64,000 nucleotides of DNA from Chloroflexota bacterium (GTDB lineage: Bacteria > Chloroflexota > Anaerolineae > 4572-78 > J111): assembly GCA_016860845.1 (NCBI GenBank), contig BOKF01000018.1, positions 62,001-126,000 on the forward strand, written 5' to 3'. The position numbers and the translations under genes are program-made. The notes below the pieces were generated by a model, which was not told where the DNA came from, made no database searches, and was given only the letters and a program-made list of their open reading frames with translations. Positions 9,201-16,638 of the stretch are shown in pieces. Each line of letters begins with the position of its first letter. Position 1 is the first letter of the stretch.

Positions 9201-9618
9201 CCATAATCGGAATGGCGTTAATGTCGGCTTTGATGATGGTCGGGTCTTCGGCTTCGGTGGGAAGCTGGCCGCGCACCGTTGCCACCTGACGTTCCACGTC
9301 AATAGCGGCCTGGTTGCCGTCGGTGCCTTCCACAAAAGCGATGGTCACGGTGCCCAGCCCTTCGGTTGAGCGGGAGGTCAATTGGTCAATCCCGGCAATG
9401 CCGGCCACGGCATCCTCAATGGGCTTGACGACCAGATCCTCCACGTCTTCAGGCGATGCGCCGGGAAAGATAGTGACAACCGTCACAAAGGGAAAATCTA
9501 CTTTGGGAAAGCTGTCAAGTTGGAGGAAGGTAAAGGCGCGATACCCCATCACTACCAGGGCCAGGATGATCATCAGCATGGTCAGCGGCCGGTAGATGGA
9601 TAGTCTTGTTAATCCCAT
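6292..9618 (-). CDS. RND-family (HAE1/AcrB-like) efflux transporter
   Basis: Proton-driven efflux pump subunit of 1108 aa, slightly longer than the roughly 1030-1050 of AcrB. It shows the family layout: N-terminal helix (LTMLMIILALVVMGY), a periplasmic-type porter domain starting FPKVDFPFVTV, a helix bundle with the proton-relay acidic pair GILVDDSIVVIEN, a second porter domain, then a second bundle with LLTGVVTKNAILLVDF. The C-terminal tail is extended and rich in Pro/Arg/Glu. It ends the minus-strand efflux operon, 53 nt after the adaptor gene. No TolC-like channel is present nearby, consistent with a cell lacking a classical outer membrane. Substrate unknown. Confidence 0.95.
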   Translation of the reverse strand: MGLTRLSIYRPLTMLMIILALVVMGYRAFTFLQLDSFPKVDFPFVTVVTIFPGASPEDVEDLVVKPIEDAVAGIAGIDQLTSRSTEGLGTVTIAFVEGTDGNQAAIDVERQVATVRGQLPTEAEDPTIIKADINAIPIMVATLSGPQSQDTLFEIADEALKSRLQAISGVASVSVSGGREREIQVQADPAKMAAYGLPFSAIQQAVSANNVTFPAGSLDEGRLKTSIRSVGEFTTVEEIESVVVKNETDKGGGLVYLRDVATVSEGLKDQEQILRNNGLDAVSINVTKTSDSNTVEVANGVRQAIEEFQKDLPAGAELSIVLDGSEFIRESVAAVQEDLVLAILITGLVMLVFLHTIRSTFIVLLAIPTCIMVTFLVMWILGFSLNQLTLLALTLVIGILVDDSIVVIENIERHLKMKKAPAQAALEGRSEIGLAAITITLVDVVVYLPVAFTSGIIGQFFFSYGVTIAVATLASLFVAFTLTPMLAAFWMKDESQPEEAPRGLGKFFGILFKPITWLWNGFVRLWEAGFDALASFYGLTLRFFLANFFTQTLAVIIAVAALAGGIYLVIGGFVGSEFFPQQDDGQLQISVRMPPGTNLEATDRAARQVERIVLNEVPEVATILTRIGSRGGGGAFGGDSGSGSSSATVDLRLVDKADRQRSTTDIANLLRPLLAKIPEANTSVVLQAGAGGGGGGSPIQVRISGPDQSVLIDLANQIEAVAKTVPGAVEVRNTDAARAVEAQIIVNRDRALDLGLSPAQVATTLRTAVSGNTVGQFNPPDANEIDITLRVDETARQDLSQLLQLPLGYRDGQPITLEQVAEVQREQAPALITRADRQRVLSVGSNISGRTIGEVTDSMEEAINAQVSFPPGYAFEFIGQSEQQRESFAQLGQALLLAVVLIYMLLVALFQSWLHPLAIMFSLPVTLVGAFGGLWLTGNTLNIISILGIILLTGVVTKNAILLVDFTNVLREERGYTRKAALIEAGKLRLRPIIMTTAAIVFALLPLLLGTGAGAEGRAPLAAVVIGGNISSTALTLILVPVVYSFLDGAGGLTTRLFRKIFGLREPSRGLQETEKVPEREAPPAPRRPAPQSGSAISLNPETGPDAA

Positions 9619-9670
9619 AGATCATTCAATCCTTTCGTTCAACGTTTAACATTCAAACGCCGAACGGTGT

Positions 9671-11077
9671 TTACTCGGCAATACCTGGGTCGTTGGTTAA
9701 TTCCACTTTGGCCCCGTCGGTCAGGTTTGACTGCCCGGCGGTGACTACCGTTTCGCCGAGTTTGAGTCCCGACAGAATTTCAATATTTTCTTTATCAAAA
9801 AGACCGGTGCTGACGGGGCGCTGCTCGACCGTATTGTCATCGTTAACCACGTAGACCAGGGGTTGGTCGCCGGTATCAAAGACAGCCGTGCGCGGGGCCA
9901 GCAGTGTATCTTGCTTTTCCTCAGCCAGGATGGACACGTTAGCATACATACCGCTGCGGAGCAGGTCAGCGCCCTTGGTCGGGGTGATTTTGACTTCAAA
10001 TGTGCGAGTATCTTTGTTGGCTTCTGGCGCAATGCTGCTGACCACGCCCGGAAAGTCCTGACCGGGATAAGCCGTCATTTGCAGGGCGGCGCTTTGTCCC
10101 TTTTTAATTTGACCAATCCGGCTTTCGGGCACATTGACCACCACCTCAACCTCTTTAGAGATGAAAGAAGCCACGCTCGTCTGCGGGCTAACCCGGCTGC
10201 CCTGGCTGATATTGAGTTCGGCGACGATGCCATCGAAGGGGGCCTTGATAACGACTTCGCCGAGCTGGATGTTGGCCAATTCCAGCGCAGCCTCGCTTTG
10301 CTGAATGGCCGCTCGCGCTGCCTCGAAATCAATTTGCCGGTACGGTTGGAGTTTTAAGGCCAAAGCCAGTTCGGCCTGAGCCTGCTGCAGCATGAGCGGG
10401 GCCAATTGAGAGTCGCTGGGGTTGGTGTCGAGATTGTAGCGGGCCAGGGCATTCTGATAGGCGATGGTAGCTTGCTGCAAGCGAACCGCCTGAGGCGTCT
10501 GGCCGATATCGCCGGCCCAGGCAATCTTGTCGTACTCGCTCTGCGCGGCTTTCAACTCGGCTTCGGCCCTGGCCAAATCGGCAGCGGAGCGGGTGCGTTC
10601 GTCGTCGTTGATGGTGGCCACGTCGTTGACCGCAGCCCGGGCCAGTTCGACAGCCGCCTGCGCAGCGGCAATCTCTTCGGGCCGGGAGCCCAGCTCCATT
10701 TTAGCCAGGTTGAGCTTGGCCGAGGTCACAGCCACTTCCGCCTGTTTTAGTTGGGCCAGGTAGGTGTCATCTTCAATGATCGCAATCGGGTCACCCGCCT
10801 GCACTTCATCGCCGGCCTCAACCATAACCGACTCGATGCGGCCGTTGGCCCCAGGCATAACGTTAAGACTATTCTTAGCCTCGAGCGTGCCGGCGTAGTC
10901 AAGCACCAGCGCCATTTGGCCCCTTTGAGCTACAGCAATTTCTACAGGGATAACTTTCTCTTCTTCAGGCGGCGCTGCCTGAGCTACAGCTTGTTGTTCT
11001 TGTGAACCACCGCAGCCAGTGGTGAAAATTACCACCCCCAGCAGCATAATAAACAAGGAAGGCATAAATTGTCTCAT
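9671..11077 (-). CDS. RND efflux adaptor (membrane fusion) lipoprotein
   Basis: HlyD/AcrA-type periplasmic adaptor, 468 aa, partner of the downstream RND pump. The signal ends in the lipobox FTTGC (Cys22). Two lipoyl half-motifs (GRIESVMVEAGDEVQAGDP and FDGIVAELNISQGSRV) flank a helical hairpin of about 130 residues rich in Ala/Gln/Glu; a beta-barrel and a membrane-proximal domain follow (GLKLGETVVTAGQ). Lipid anchoring places it on the outer face of the cytoplasmic membrane. The gene is the first of a two-gene operon, with a leader of about 190 nt after a consensus promoter at 11277-11305. Family is secure; substrate unknown. Confidence 0.94.
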   Translation of the reverse strand: MRQFMPSLFIMLLGVVIFTTGCGGSQEQQAVAQAAPPEEEKVIPVEIAVAQRGQMALVLDYAGTLEAKNSLNVMPGANGRIESVMVEAGDEVQAGDPIAIIEDDTYLAQLKQAEVAVTSAKLNLAKMELGSRPEEIAAAQAAVELARAAVNDVATINDDERTRSAADLARAEAELKAAQSEYDKIAWAGDIGQTPQAVRLQQATIAYQNALARYNLDTNPSDSQLAPLMLQQAQAELALALKLQPYRQIDFEAARAAIQQSEAALELANIQLGEVVIKAPFDGIVAELNISQGSRVSPQTSVASFISKEVEVVVNVPESRIGQIKKGQSAALQMTAYPGQDFPGVVSSIAPEANKDTRTFEVKITPTKGADLLRSGMYANVSILAEEKQDTLLAPRTAVFDTGDQPLVYVVNDDNTVEQRPVSTGLFDKENIEILSGLKLGETVVTAGQSNLTDGAKVELTNDPGIAE

Positions 11078-11276
11078 GAAACTTTTACCTCCGGCACATA
11101 ACAGATTTTAGAGTATTACTTGAGTTAGGCTGGCCGTTGTGACTCTTTCGCTGAAAAGCCAAAGTAAAGTATACCTCGGTTGAGGAGAACAGGCATCATC
11201 CTAAAGTTGTAGTTTGGGTTAAGCAGCTCTAAAAATTTCTGACCTTGACTCTAAAGGTTTAAAGCGTGGAATCAAA

Positions 11277-11305
11277 ATAATAGTACAAATGTTCTATTGT
11301 GTCAA
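11277..11305 (-). promoter_or_regulatory. Sigma70 promoter of the efflux operon with operator-like spacer
   Basis: On the minus strand, TTGACA (11305-11300), a 17-nt spacer, then TATTAT (11282-11277): a near-consensus promoter pointing at the adaptor gene. The spacer and -10 hold an imperfect 20-bp palindrome (11279-11298, AATAGAACATTTGTACTATT) with a TTTGTA core like that of the marR operator. Binding there would block RNA polymerase, so I infer repression by the adjacent MarR protein. Confidence 0.65.
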
Positions 11306-11348
11306 AAATAACTGCTGCGCTTACAGACGCTCAAATAGACTCTTCAGC

Positions 11349-11915
11349 TTATCCTTCTTGGACTGATCCATCATGCTCCAGCCTGGCATAATGAATTGGA
11401 TCACGCCTAAAGCGGCGTAACTTTTCAATCTCGGTATCCAGGTCGGCGTCCGAGAGCGAAGTGTAGCGCCCAATTTGCATCCGCAAAATATATCTCAGCA
11501 GTTGCTCCAGGGCGCTTAAATCCTCATCGGTCAGTTTGGCAAAACCGATTTCAGCATCACAGAGCGTCTGTTCCTCAATTTGCCTGGCCAATTCGATGCC
11601 CACCGGGGTTGCCCTGACCAAGACCAAGCGGCGGTCCGTCTCACTGCGGGTCCGTTCAACGAGTTTCATTTTCACCAGCCGGTCAATCACCCCGGTCATT
11701 GTCGGCGCATCTTGAAACATGACGTTGATCAAATCCCGCATGGTACAAGCTTCTGCATGCGCGGTCAGGGTAGCCAGAGTCATAAATTGAGGATGCGTGA
11801 GACCAAACTTCTGCAGGCGGTGGGCGAACTGCCGCTTCGAGATCCACATCAAGGCCATAAAAGCATCGTGAATAGCTCTTATGCGCTGTTCCCTGGAAGA
11901 TACCAAAACCTCCAT
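11349..11915 (-). CDS. MarR-family transcriptional repressor
   Basis: Winged-helix dimeric repressor of 188 aa, typically controlling efflux in answer to small ligands. The N-terminal dimerisation helices lead into a DNA-binding region (MRDLINVMFQDAPTMTGVIDRL recognition-helix area, about residues 60-80) and the wing with the family motif ERTRSETDRR (about residues 87-96, DxR). It lies immediately upstream of the RND operon on the same strand but has its own promoter. A palindrome over its -10 suggests autoregulation. The C-terminal tail beyond residue about 150 (RYTSLSDADLDTEIEKL) is longer than in many MarR proteins. Confidence 0.92.
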   Translation of the reverse strand: MEVLVSSREQRIRAIHDAFMALMWISKRQFAHRLQKFGLTHPQFMTLATLTAHAEACTMRDLINVMFQDAPTMTGVIDRLVKMKLVERTRSETDRRLVLVRATPVGIELARQIEEQTLCDAEIGFAKLTDEDLSALEQLLRYILRMQIGRYTSLSDADLDTEIEKLRRFRRDPIHYARLEHDGSVQEG

Positions 11916-11956
11916 AGAAACCTGCCCTTCTAGGTGCTAAATAATTTTTACAAAGA

Positions 11957-12001
11957 ATATTTTGTATTACAAAATATAATCTGCACAAAGTTATTTGTCA
12001 A
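11957..12001 (-). promoter_or_regulatory. marR promoter with overlapping MarR-type operator
   Basis: Minus strand: TTGACA (12001-11996), 17-nt spacer, TATATT (11978-11973). A perfect 10-1-10 palindrome, ATATTTTGTA and its complement (11957-11977), overlaps the -10 and the expected start point. TTGTA...TACAA palindromes of this size are typical MarR-family operators. The position predicts negative autoregulation of the gene at 11349-11915. Confidence 0.75.
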
Positions 12002-12047
12002 AAGTGATGAGCAATAAAAGACAGGTCTTGGGAGGATGTGGCTGTTA

Positions 12048-12641
12048 TTAAGAGGGGGTCAGTCTGGCCAGGGCTAGGCGAGTATAGACAGCCCCGGCGG
12101 GTTTGAGTTCACTTTTCATCAGGTTAATTTCAGACACCGGCAAGGCAGCCAGTTGCCCGACGGTGGGCTGAACTTGTTCAAGCGCCTGCCCCAACTGGGC
12201 CAGTTGTCGCTGGGGAATTGTATCTTTTACCCGGCCCAGGGTCAAATGGGGGGAGTAGGGGCGTGTATCAAGGGTGAAGCCCAGGGTTTTCAATTTTTGG
12301 CCCAATTCGCCGTGGAGCCGGGTCAGAATATCTGTCTGTCCCAAAACGCCGGTCCAGACAATTCGCGGCCGCCGGGTGTTGGGGAAACAGCCCAGCCCGC
12401 CGAGAGTCAAGGTAAAGGACGGGCAGGCCGCGGCAGCCTGCTCCAGCAGCGAGGAAATTTGGGAGACTGTGTCCGGGGCTATATCGCCCAAAAAGTGCAG
12501 AGTCAGGTGAATACTCTCCGGGGCAGTCCAGCGCACCGCCTGAGCCAGCGTGACTCTTTTGAGCCGGTTTTGCAGGTCAGCCAGGGCCGCACGGGCTTCG
12601 TCGGAAAGCTCAATGGCGATGAAGGAACGGATAGTAGTCAT
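12048..12641 (-). CDS. thpR: RNA 2',3'-cyclic phosphodiesterase (2'-5' RNA ligase family)
   Basis: Small cytoplasmic enzyme of the 2H phosphoesterase superfamily, 197 aa, which opens 2',3'-cyclic phosphates on RNA ends. Both catalytic HxTx motifs are present: HLTL at residues 45-48 and HLTL at about 132-135, with the typical FIAIEL start and FLGD after the first motif. The ATG at 12641 is preferred over an upstream TTG at 12647. It is the last gene of the peptide ABC operon, only 9 nt after the permease stop, so it is probably co-transcribed, although the functions have no evident link. Confidence 0.92.
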   Translation of the reverse strand: MTTIRSFIAIELSDEARAALADLQNRLKRVTLAQAVRWTAPESIHLTLHFLGDIAPDTVSQISSLLEQAAAACPSFTLTLGGLGCFPNTRRPRIVWTGVLGQTDILTRLHGELGQKLKTLGFTLDTRPYSPHLTLGRVKDTIPQRQLAQLGQALEQVQPTVGQLAALPVSEINLMKSELKPAGAVYTRLALARLTPS

Positions 12642-12650
12642 AATCAAAGA

Positions 12651-13568
12651 TTACTCCCGCAGGCGTGGGTCCAAAGCGTCGCGCAGGCCGTCGCCCAGAA
12701 AATTGAGCGCCAGGATGACCAGGAAGATAGCCGTACCCGGCAGAATGGACAGATGGGGCGCATTACGGATAAATTGTCGTCCCTGGCTCAGCATTACGCC
12801 CCATTCGGCGGTAGGCGGCTGCGCGCCCAGCCCCAGGAAGCTCAGTCCCGCTGCGGCCGTAATCATAAAGCCGACATCCAGGGTGGCGGCCACGATCAAA
12901 GGGGCCAGGGTATTGGGTAACACATGCTGGGCCAGGATGCGTCCATGCGTGGCCCCGGTCAGCCGGGCAGCATGAACAAATTCCTGCTCGCGCAGTGACA
13001 GCACACTGCCCCGCACAATCCGGGCATAGTAGGGAATGCCAACGACGCTGATAGCCAACATCGAGTTGCGCAGCCCCGGTCCCAGCGAAGCGACAATGGT
13101 AATGGCCAGTAGAATCGCCGGAAAGGCCAGCAGAATGTCAATGAAGCGCATAATCAGCGCGTCCAGCCAGCCGCCGAAATAGCCGGCGACCAGGCCAATC
13201 AAGATCCCCAGAACCATAGCCACGATGACCGCGCTAAAGCCGATGAGTAACGAGATGCGCCCGCCCCAGATCAAGCGGCTCAGGATGTCGCGGCCCAAAT
13301 CGTCGGCCCCCAGGGGATAGCCGGGCGTACCGATGGGGACCAGGCGCTGGCTCAAATCGGTGGCAATGGGGTCTCGCGGGGCTAACATGGGCGCGATCAG
13401 GCTGACGATGGTCACTAACAGCAGAAAAAGGGCGGCAGCTATCGCCAGATGGTCCCGGCGCAGCCGGCGCAGGGCGACCATCATCGGGCTGCGGCCCGAG
13501 GATGCCGCCGTTAGCGGGGCAGCTTGAAAAGGTTGGCTGGCCGGACGGGTTACGGAGTCACTGCTCAT
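12651..13568 (-). CDS. Oligopeptide ABC transporter permease (DppC/OppC type)
   Basis: Inner-membrane permease of the peptide/nickel class, about 305 aa from the ATG at 13568, which overlaps the previous gene by 11 nt; an upstream ORF start at 13601 is less likely. It has an N-terminal helix (LAIAAALFLLLVTIVSLIAP), the conserved GTPGYPLGADDLGRDILSRL segment of the OppC N-terminal domain, five further helices, and the EAA-type loop around EFVHAARLTGATHGRILAQH that docks on an ATPase. It should pair with the DppB-like permease encoded just before it. No ATPase gene is in the operon. Confidence 0.94.
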   Translation of the reverse strand: MSSDSVTRPASQPFQAAPLTAASSGRSPMMVALRRLRRDHLAIAAALFLLLVTIVSLIAPMLAPRDPIATDLSQRLVPIGTPGYPLGADDLGRDILSRLIWGGRISLLIGFSAVIVAMVLGILIGLVAGYFGGWLDALIMRFIDILLAFPAILLAITIVASLGPGLRNSMLAISVVGIPYYARIVRGSVLSLREQEFVHAARLTGATHGRILAQHVLPNTLAPLIVAATLDVGFMITAAAGLSFLGLGAQPPTAEWGVMLSQGRQFIRNAPHLSILPGTAIFLVILALNFLGDGLRDALDPRLRE

Positions 13569-14508
13569 AATGGATGCGCGGGTCCAGATAGGCGTAAGCA
13601 ATATCTACGGCCAGGTTGATGAGGACATAGGAGGAGGCCACCAGGAGGATAGCTCCCTGGACCAGGGGAAAATCCCTGGCCAAAATACCATTGACCATAG
13701 CCAGGCCAATGCCCGGATAGGAAAAAACAGTCTCGACCAGGATGTCACCTCCCAGCAGATAGCCTACCTGTAAGCCAACGATCGTGATCACCGGGATCAG
13801 GGCATTTTTCAAGGCGTGACGGTTGATGACCAGTCGTTCGGCCAGCCCTTTGGCCCAGGCCGTGCGGATGTAATCTTGCCGGATGACTTCGAGCATGCTG
13901 GAGCGAGTCATGCGGGCGATGATAGCCGTTGCCCCGGTCGCCAGGGCGATGGCCGGCAGTACAAGATGGAGCAGCAAATCGGCCAGGCCGGTTTGCCCCG
14001 CCGATTGCAAGCCGGAGACCGGCAAAATACCCAGTTTAAGCCCAAACACGATCTGGAGGATAATCCCCAGCCAGAAGACGGGCACGGAGAAGCCCATTAA
14101 GACCAAAATCATAGCCAGGCGGTCTCCCACCGAATATTGGCGAACCGCGGAGAGAATGCCGGCCGGGATACCCACGACACAGGCCAACAAGACGGCCAGG
14201 GCCATCAGGTAAGCCGAGTTGCGAAACCGTTCCAGGATGAAGGGCAGCACTTCTCGCTTGAGCTGGATGGAGCGCCCCCAATCGCCTTGCAGTACCCGTG
14301 TCACCCAGCGGGTATACTGGATATGCAGCGGTTGATCGAGGCCCAATTCGTGGCGTAGCTGCGTTAGAGAAGTTTCGGTGGCCTTTGGCCCCAGCATAAT
14401 CTGGGCCGGGTCGCCGGGCGCCAACTGCATCACCAGGAAAACCAGCAAGGTGACACCCACCAGCACGGGCAACAAGCTAAGTATGCGTTGGGCAATGTAG
14501 CGAGTCAT
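13558..14508 (-). CDS. Oligopeptide ABC transporter permease (DppB/OppB type)
   Basis: First permease of the peptide ABC importer, about 316 aa. Family marks are RILSLLPVLVGVTLLVFLVM as the first helix, the APGDPA motif (about residues 31-36), LDQPLHIQYTRW, and the EAA-type loop near DYIRTAWAKGLAERLVINRHA. The ATG at 14508 is chosen; the TTG one codon upstream is unlikely. It follows the binding-protein gene after a 100-nt gap holding a stem-loop, and overlaps the second permease, so the two are translated together. Confidence 0.94.
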   Translation of the reverse strand: MTRYIAQRILSLLPVLVGVTLLVFLVMQLAPGDPAQIMLGPKATETSLTQLRHELGLDQPLHIQYTRWVTRVLQGDWGRSIQLKREVLPFILERFRNSAYLMALAVLLACVVGIPAGILSAVRQYSVGDRLAMILVLMGFSVPVFWLGIILQIVFGLKLGILPVSGLQSAGQTGLADLLLHLVLPAIALATGATAIIARMTRSSMLEVIRQDYIRTAWAKGLAERLVINRHALKNALIPVITIVGLQVGYLLGGDILVETVFSYPGIGLAMVNGILARDFPLVQGAILLVASSYVLINLAVDIAYAYLDPRIHYEQ

Positions 14509-14529
14509 CAAGCAATACTCTTACATACA

Positions 14530-14600
14530 ACAGGGTTGCAGAGTAGCAGGGTCGCAATCGGTTAGGCTGCTACTCTGCAACTTGCTACCTGCTACCCTGT
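14530..14600 (-). other. Intercistronic stem-loop after the binding-protein gene
   Basis: A 14-bp perfect stem (TTGCAGAGTAGCAG at 14536-14549 with 14567-14580) is bracketed by ACAGGG/CCCTGT (14530-14535, 14595-14600). It lies between the binding-protein gene and the permease genes. There is no T tract. Such structures commonly stabilise the binding-protein mRNA and lower permease expression; that role is inferred here. Confidence 0.55.
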
Positions 14601-14609
14601 AATCTTATC

Positions 14610-16292
14610 TTATTCCTCAATCCACACATTCTCAAAGCGGAAGGGGCCAGTGGGATGGAGTTTAAAGTCCTTGATCTTCTTATCCATCACCACAATCTGA
14701 GCCTCGTGGTCCACCAGCAGCCAGGGTGGGTCTTCGGCGATGAGCTTTTGCGCTTCTTGATACAACTCGGTTCGTTTGGCCTTATCCAGGGTGGTGCGAG
14801 CCTCCCGCAGCAGCGCATCCACCTTGTCGTTTTTGTAGAAACCCATATTGTAACCGTTGGGCGGCCACTGGTCGCCGCTGAGCAAAATATACAGATGGTT
14901 GTCCGGGTCGCCGTTATCGCCAATCCACGACATTTCAAACATATCGTACTCGGCCTTGTCCGGGGGTACTATCACTTTGTCCAGATAGGTTCCCCACTCA
15001 AACTGCTCAATTTGGCAGTCAATCCCTACCGCTTTGAGATCGGCCTGAATGGCCGTGCCCATAGCGACCGGCTGCTGCATCCCCGAACCTGACTCCGGCA
15101 CCCAGAAGTTGCAAGTGAAGCCGTCGGGGTAACCGGCCTCGGTTAGCAATTGCTTGGCTTTTTCAGGGTTGTAGTCATAGGTTTGGATTTGGTCGGTATA
15201 ACTCCAGACCACCGGCGGCAGAGGGTTGATGGCTAAGGTGCCGGTCCCCTTGAGCAGGTTATCCACGATGGCTTTTTTATTGACCGCATAATTCACTGCC
15301 TGGCGAACCTTGCTATCGTTGAAAGGCGGCCTGGATTGGTTGAAAGCAACCCACCAGGCGTGCATACCGGGCTGCTCAACGGTGGTGAAGCGGGCGTCTT
15401 CTTTCAGCCGGGCCAGGTCATCGGGCGGAATGTTGACAATAAAGTTAACCCCGCCCGACTCCAATTCGGTCAAACGTGACTGGTCTTCGATAATGGGACG
15501 GTAGATGACCCTATCCACATGAGGCGCGCCGCGCCAGTAATCGGGGTTCTTCTCCAGCACGACCTCTACGCCGGGCGTCCAACTGACAAACTTGAACGGT
15601 CCCGTGCCGACGGGATGGTTGGAGATGTCCTTGCCATACTGTTTAATGGCTTCAGGACTAACCATGGCCGCCGGATGCATGGCCAGGTGGTTGAGGAAGG
15701 GGGCGAAGCGTTCTTTAAGCGTCAATTTAACGGTGGCATCGTCCACAACCTCGACCTTATCCAGCATGCCCCAGGTGAACTCGGCATAGGGGAACTCACC
15801 CGATTCAGCCGCCGGATGGTCGGGAACAATTTGGCGCTCGATGTTGAACTTGACCGCCTCAGCATTGAAGTCGGCGCCGTCGTGGAACTTGACCCCTTGG
15901 CGCAGGTGCAGGGTATAGACCAGCCCATCGTCGGAAATTTCCCAGGATTCGGCCAAGCTCGGCTCAATCTCGGTGCTTTCGTTCTTGAAGCGGGTCAGGC
16001 TGTCATACATGCCCATAGCCGCCCGCGCCGTGTTGTAGTCACTCAATTGGGGCGCGTCGAGCGTGGTGGGTTCGGCCTGCAAGCCGACGATGACGGTTCC
16101 ACCCTCGCGGGGACCTGAGGCCGGCGCTGCTTGGGACTCGGCGGTTGCCGGTGCGGGCGCGACAGCGCCTGACTCCCCTGTAGCTCCAGCGGGAGCAGGC
16201 GCAGCCGTGGGCGGCGCCGCCGAGGTGCAGGCCGCAAAGAGCAACACGACCAGGATCAAGCTGCCTATAATCAACAAATCTCTCTTAAACAT
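14610..16292 (-). CDS. Peptide ABC transporter substrate-binding lipoprotein (SBP family 5)
   Basis: Extracytoplasmic solute receptor of the DppA/OppA class, 560 aa. The signal peptide LILVVLLFAAC ends in a lipobox (Cys about residue 22), followed by an Ala/Pro-rich tether. The mature domain shows SBP_bac_5 features: DSLTRFKNESTEIEPSLAESWE near the start, YTLHLRQGVKFHDGADFNAE, and GTGPFKFVSW. The start is supported by GGAGGAG a few nt upstream. It is first in the minus-strand operon with two permeases and thpR. Ligand is unknown; oligopeptides, nickel complexes or sugars are all handled by this family. Confidence 0.94.
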   Translation of the reverse strand: MFKRDLLIIGSLILVVLLFAACTSAAPPTAAPAPAGATGESGAVAPAPATAESQAAPASGPREGGTVIVGLQAEPTTLDAPQLSDYNTARAAMGMYDSLTRFKNESTEIEPSLAESWEISDDGLVYTLHLRQGVKFHDGADFNAEAVKFNIERQIVPDHPAAESGEFPYAEFTWGMLDKVEVVDDATVKLTLKERFAPFLNHLAMHPAAMVSPEAIKQYGKDISNHPVGTGPFKFVSWTPGVEVVLEKNPDYWRGAPHVDRVIYRPIIEDQSRLTELESGGVNFIVNIPPDDLARLKEDARFTTVEQPGMHAWWVAFNQSRPPFNDSKVRQAVNYAVNKKAIVDNLLKGTGTLAINPLPPVVWSYTDQIQTYDYNPEKAKQLLTEAGYPDGFTCNFWVPESGSGMQQPVAMGTAIQADLKAVGIDCQIEQFEWGTYLDKVIVPPDKAEYDMFEMSWIGDNGDPDNHLYILLSGDQWPPNGYNMGFYKNDKVDALLREARTTLDKAKRTELYQEAQKLIAEDPPWLLVDHEAQIVVMDKKIKDFKLHPTGPFRFENVWIEE

Positions 16293-16389
16293 TTCTCCTC
16301 CATAATATCCAATGAATATTGTTGATTAAAAAAGTTTGAGGAGGGAAGACAGAAGAAATTACAGCCAGGAGCGCGGAACGAAGAGCTTC

Positions 16390-16418
16390 ATTCTAATGGG
16401 GACGGTCAAAACTGTCAA
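16390..16418 (-). promoter_or_regulatory. Sigma70 promoter of the peptide ABC operon
   Basis: Minus strand: TTGACA (16418-16413), 17-nt spacer, TAGAAT (16395-16390). The expected start point gives a leader of about 90 nt before the binding-protein ATG at 16292. It is divergent from the promoter at 16519-16547 within the same 340-nt gap. Confidence 0.6.
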
Positions 16419-16449
16419 AGTTCTATCTTAAATTGCTCACCACAAAGGC

Positions 16450-16473
16450 AGGGGCGCAAGGCTTTGCGCCCCT
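16450..16473. repeat. Inverted repeat AGGGGCGCAA...TTGCGCCCCT
   Basis: A 10-bp perfect stem with a 4-nt loop (GGCT) lies in the gap between the divergent peptide ABC operon and the DUF1028 gene. It resembles the widespread GGGGCG...CGCCCC intergenic palindromes of many bacterial genomes. It lies upstream of both promoters' start points, so it is not obviously a terminator. Confidence 0.55.
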
Positions 16474-16518
16474 ACCGGAACATACCTAAAATCTGGGACA
16501 GACCCCGCAATAAATGTG

Positions 16519-16547
16519 TTGACAAAAGCGGGCCGGGAAAGTATAGT
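16519..16547 (+). promoter_or_regulatory. Sigma70 promoter of the DUF1028 gene
   Basis: TTGACA (16519-16524), 17-nt spacer, TATAGT (16542-16547), a near-consensus promoter. The start point should fall near 16554, so the palindrome at 16577-16606 lies in the transcribed leader. Confidence 0.65.
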
Positions 16548-16576
16548 ATGTCTCCCCTTAAGTTTGCTAGACCCTG

Positions 16577-16606
16577 CGGAGTGTCAAAGTGCACTTTGAC
16601 ACTCCG
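16577..16606. repeat. 30-bp perfect palindrome, GGAGTG/AAAGTGCACTTT type
   Basis: A perfect 30-bp palindrome (half CGGAGTGTCAAAGTG) centred on GTGCAC lies in the leader of the DUF1028 gene, about 23 nt after the expected start of transcription and 20 nt before its ribosome site. It shares GGAGTG at the ends and AAAGTGCACTTT in the centre with the palindrome at 6228-6259. It may be an operator or a leader hairpin. Confidence 0.75.
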
Positions 16607-16638
16607 TAATAGTTAGTTGTTTACGCGGGAGGTGAATG

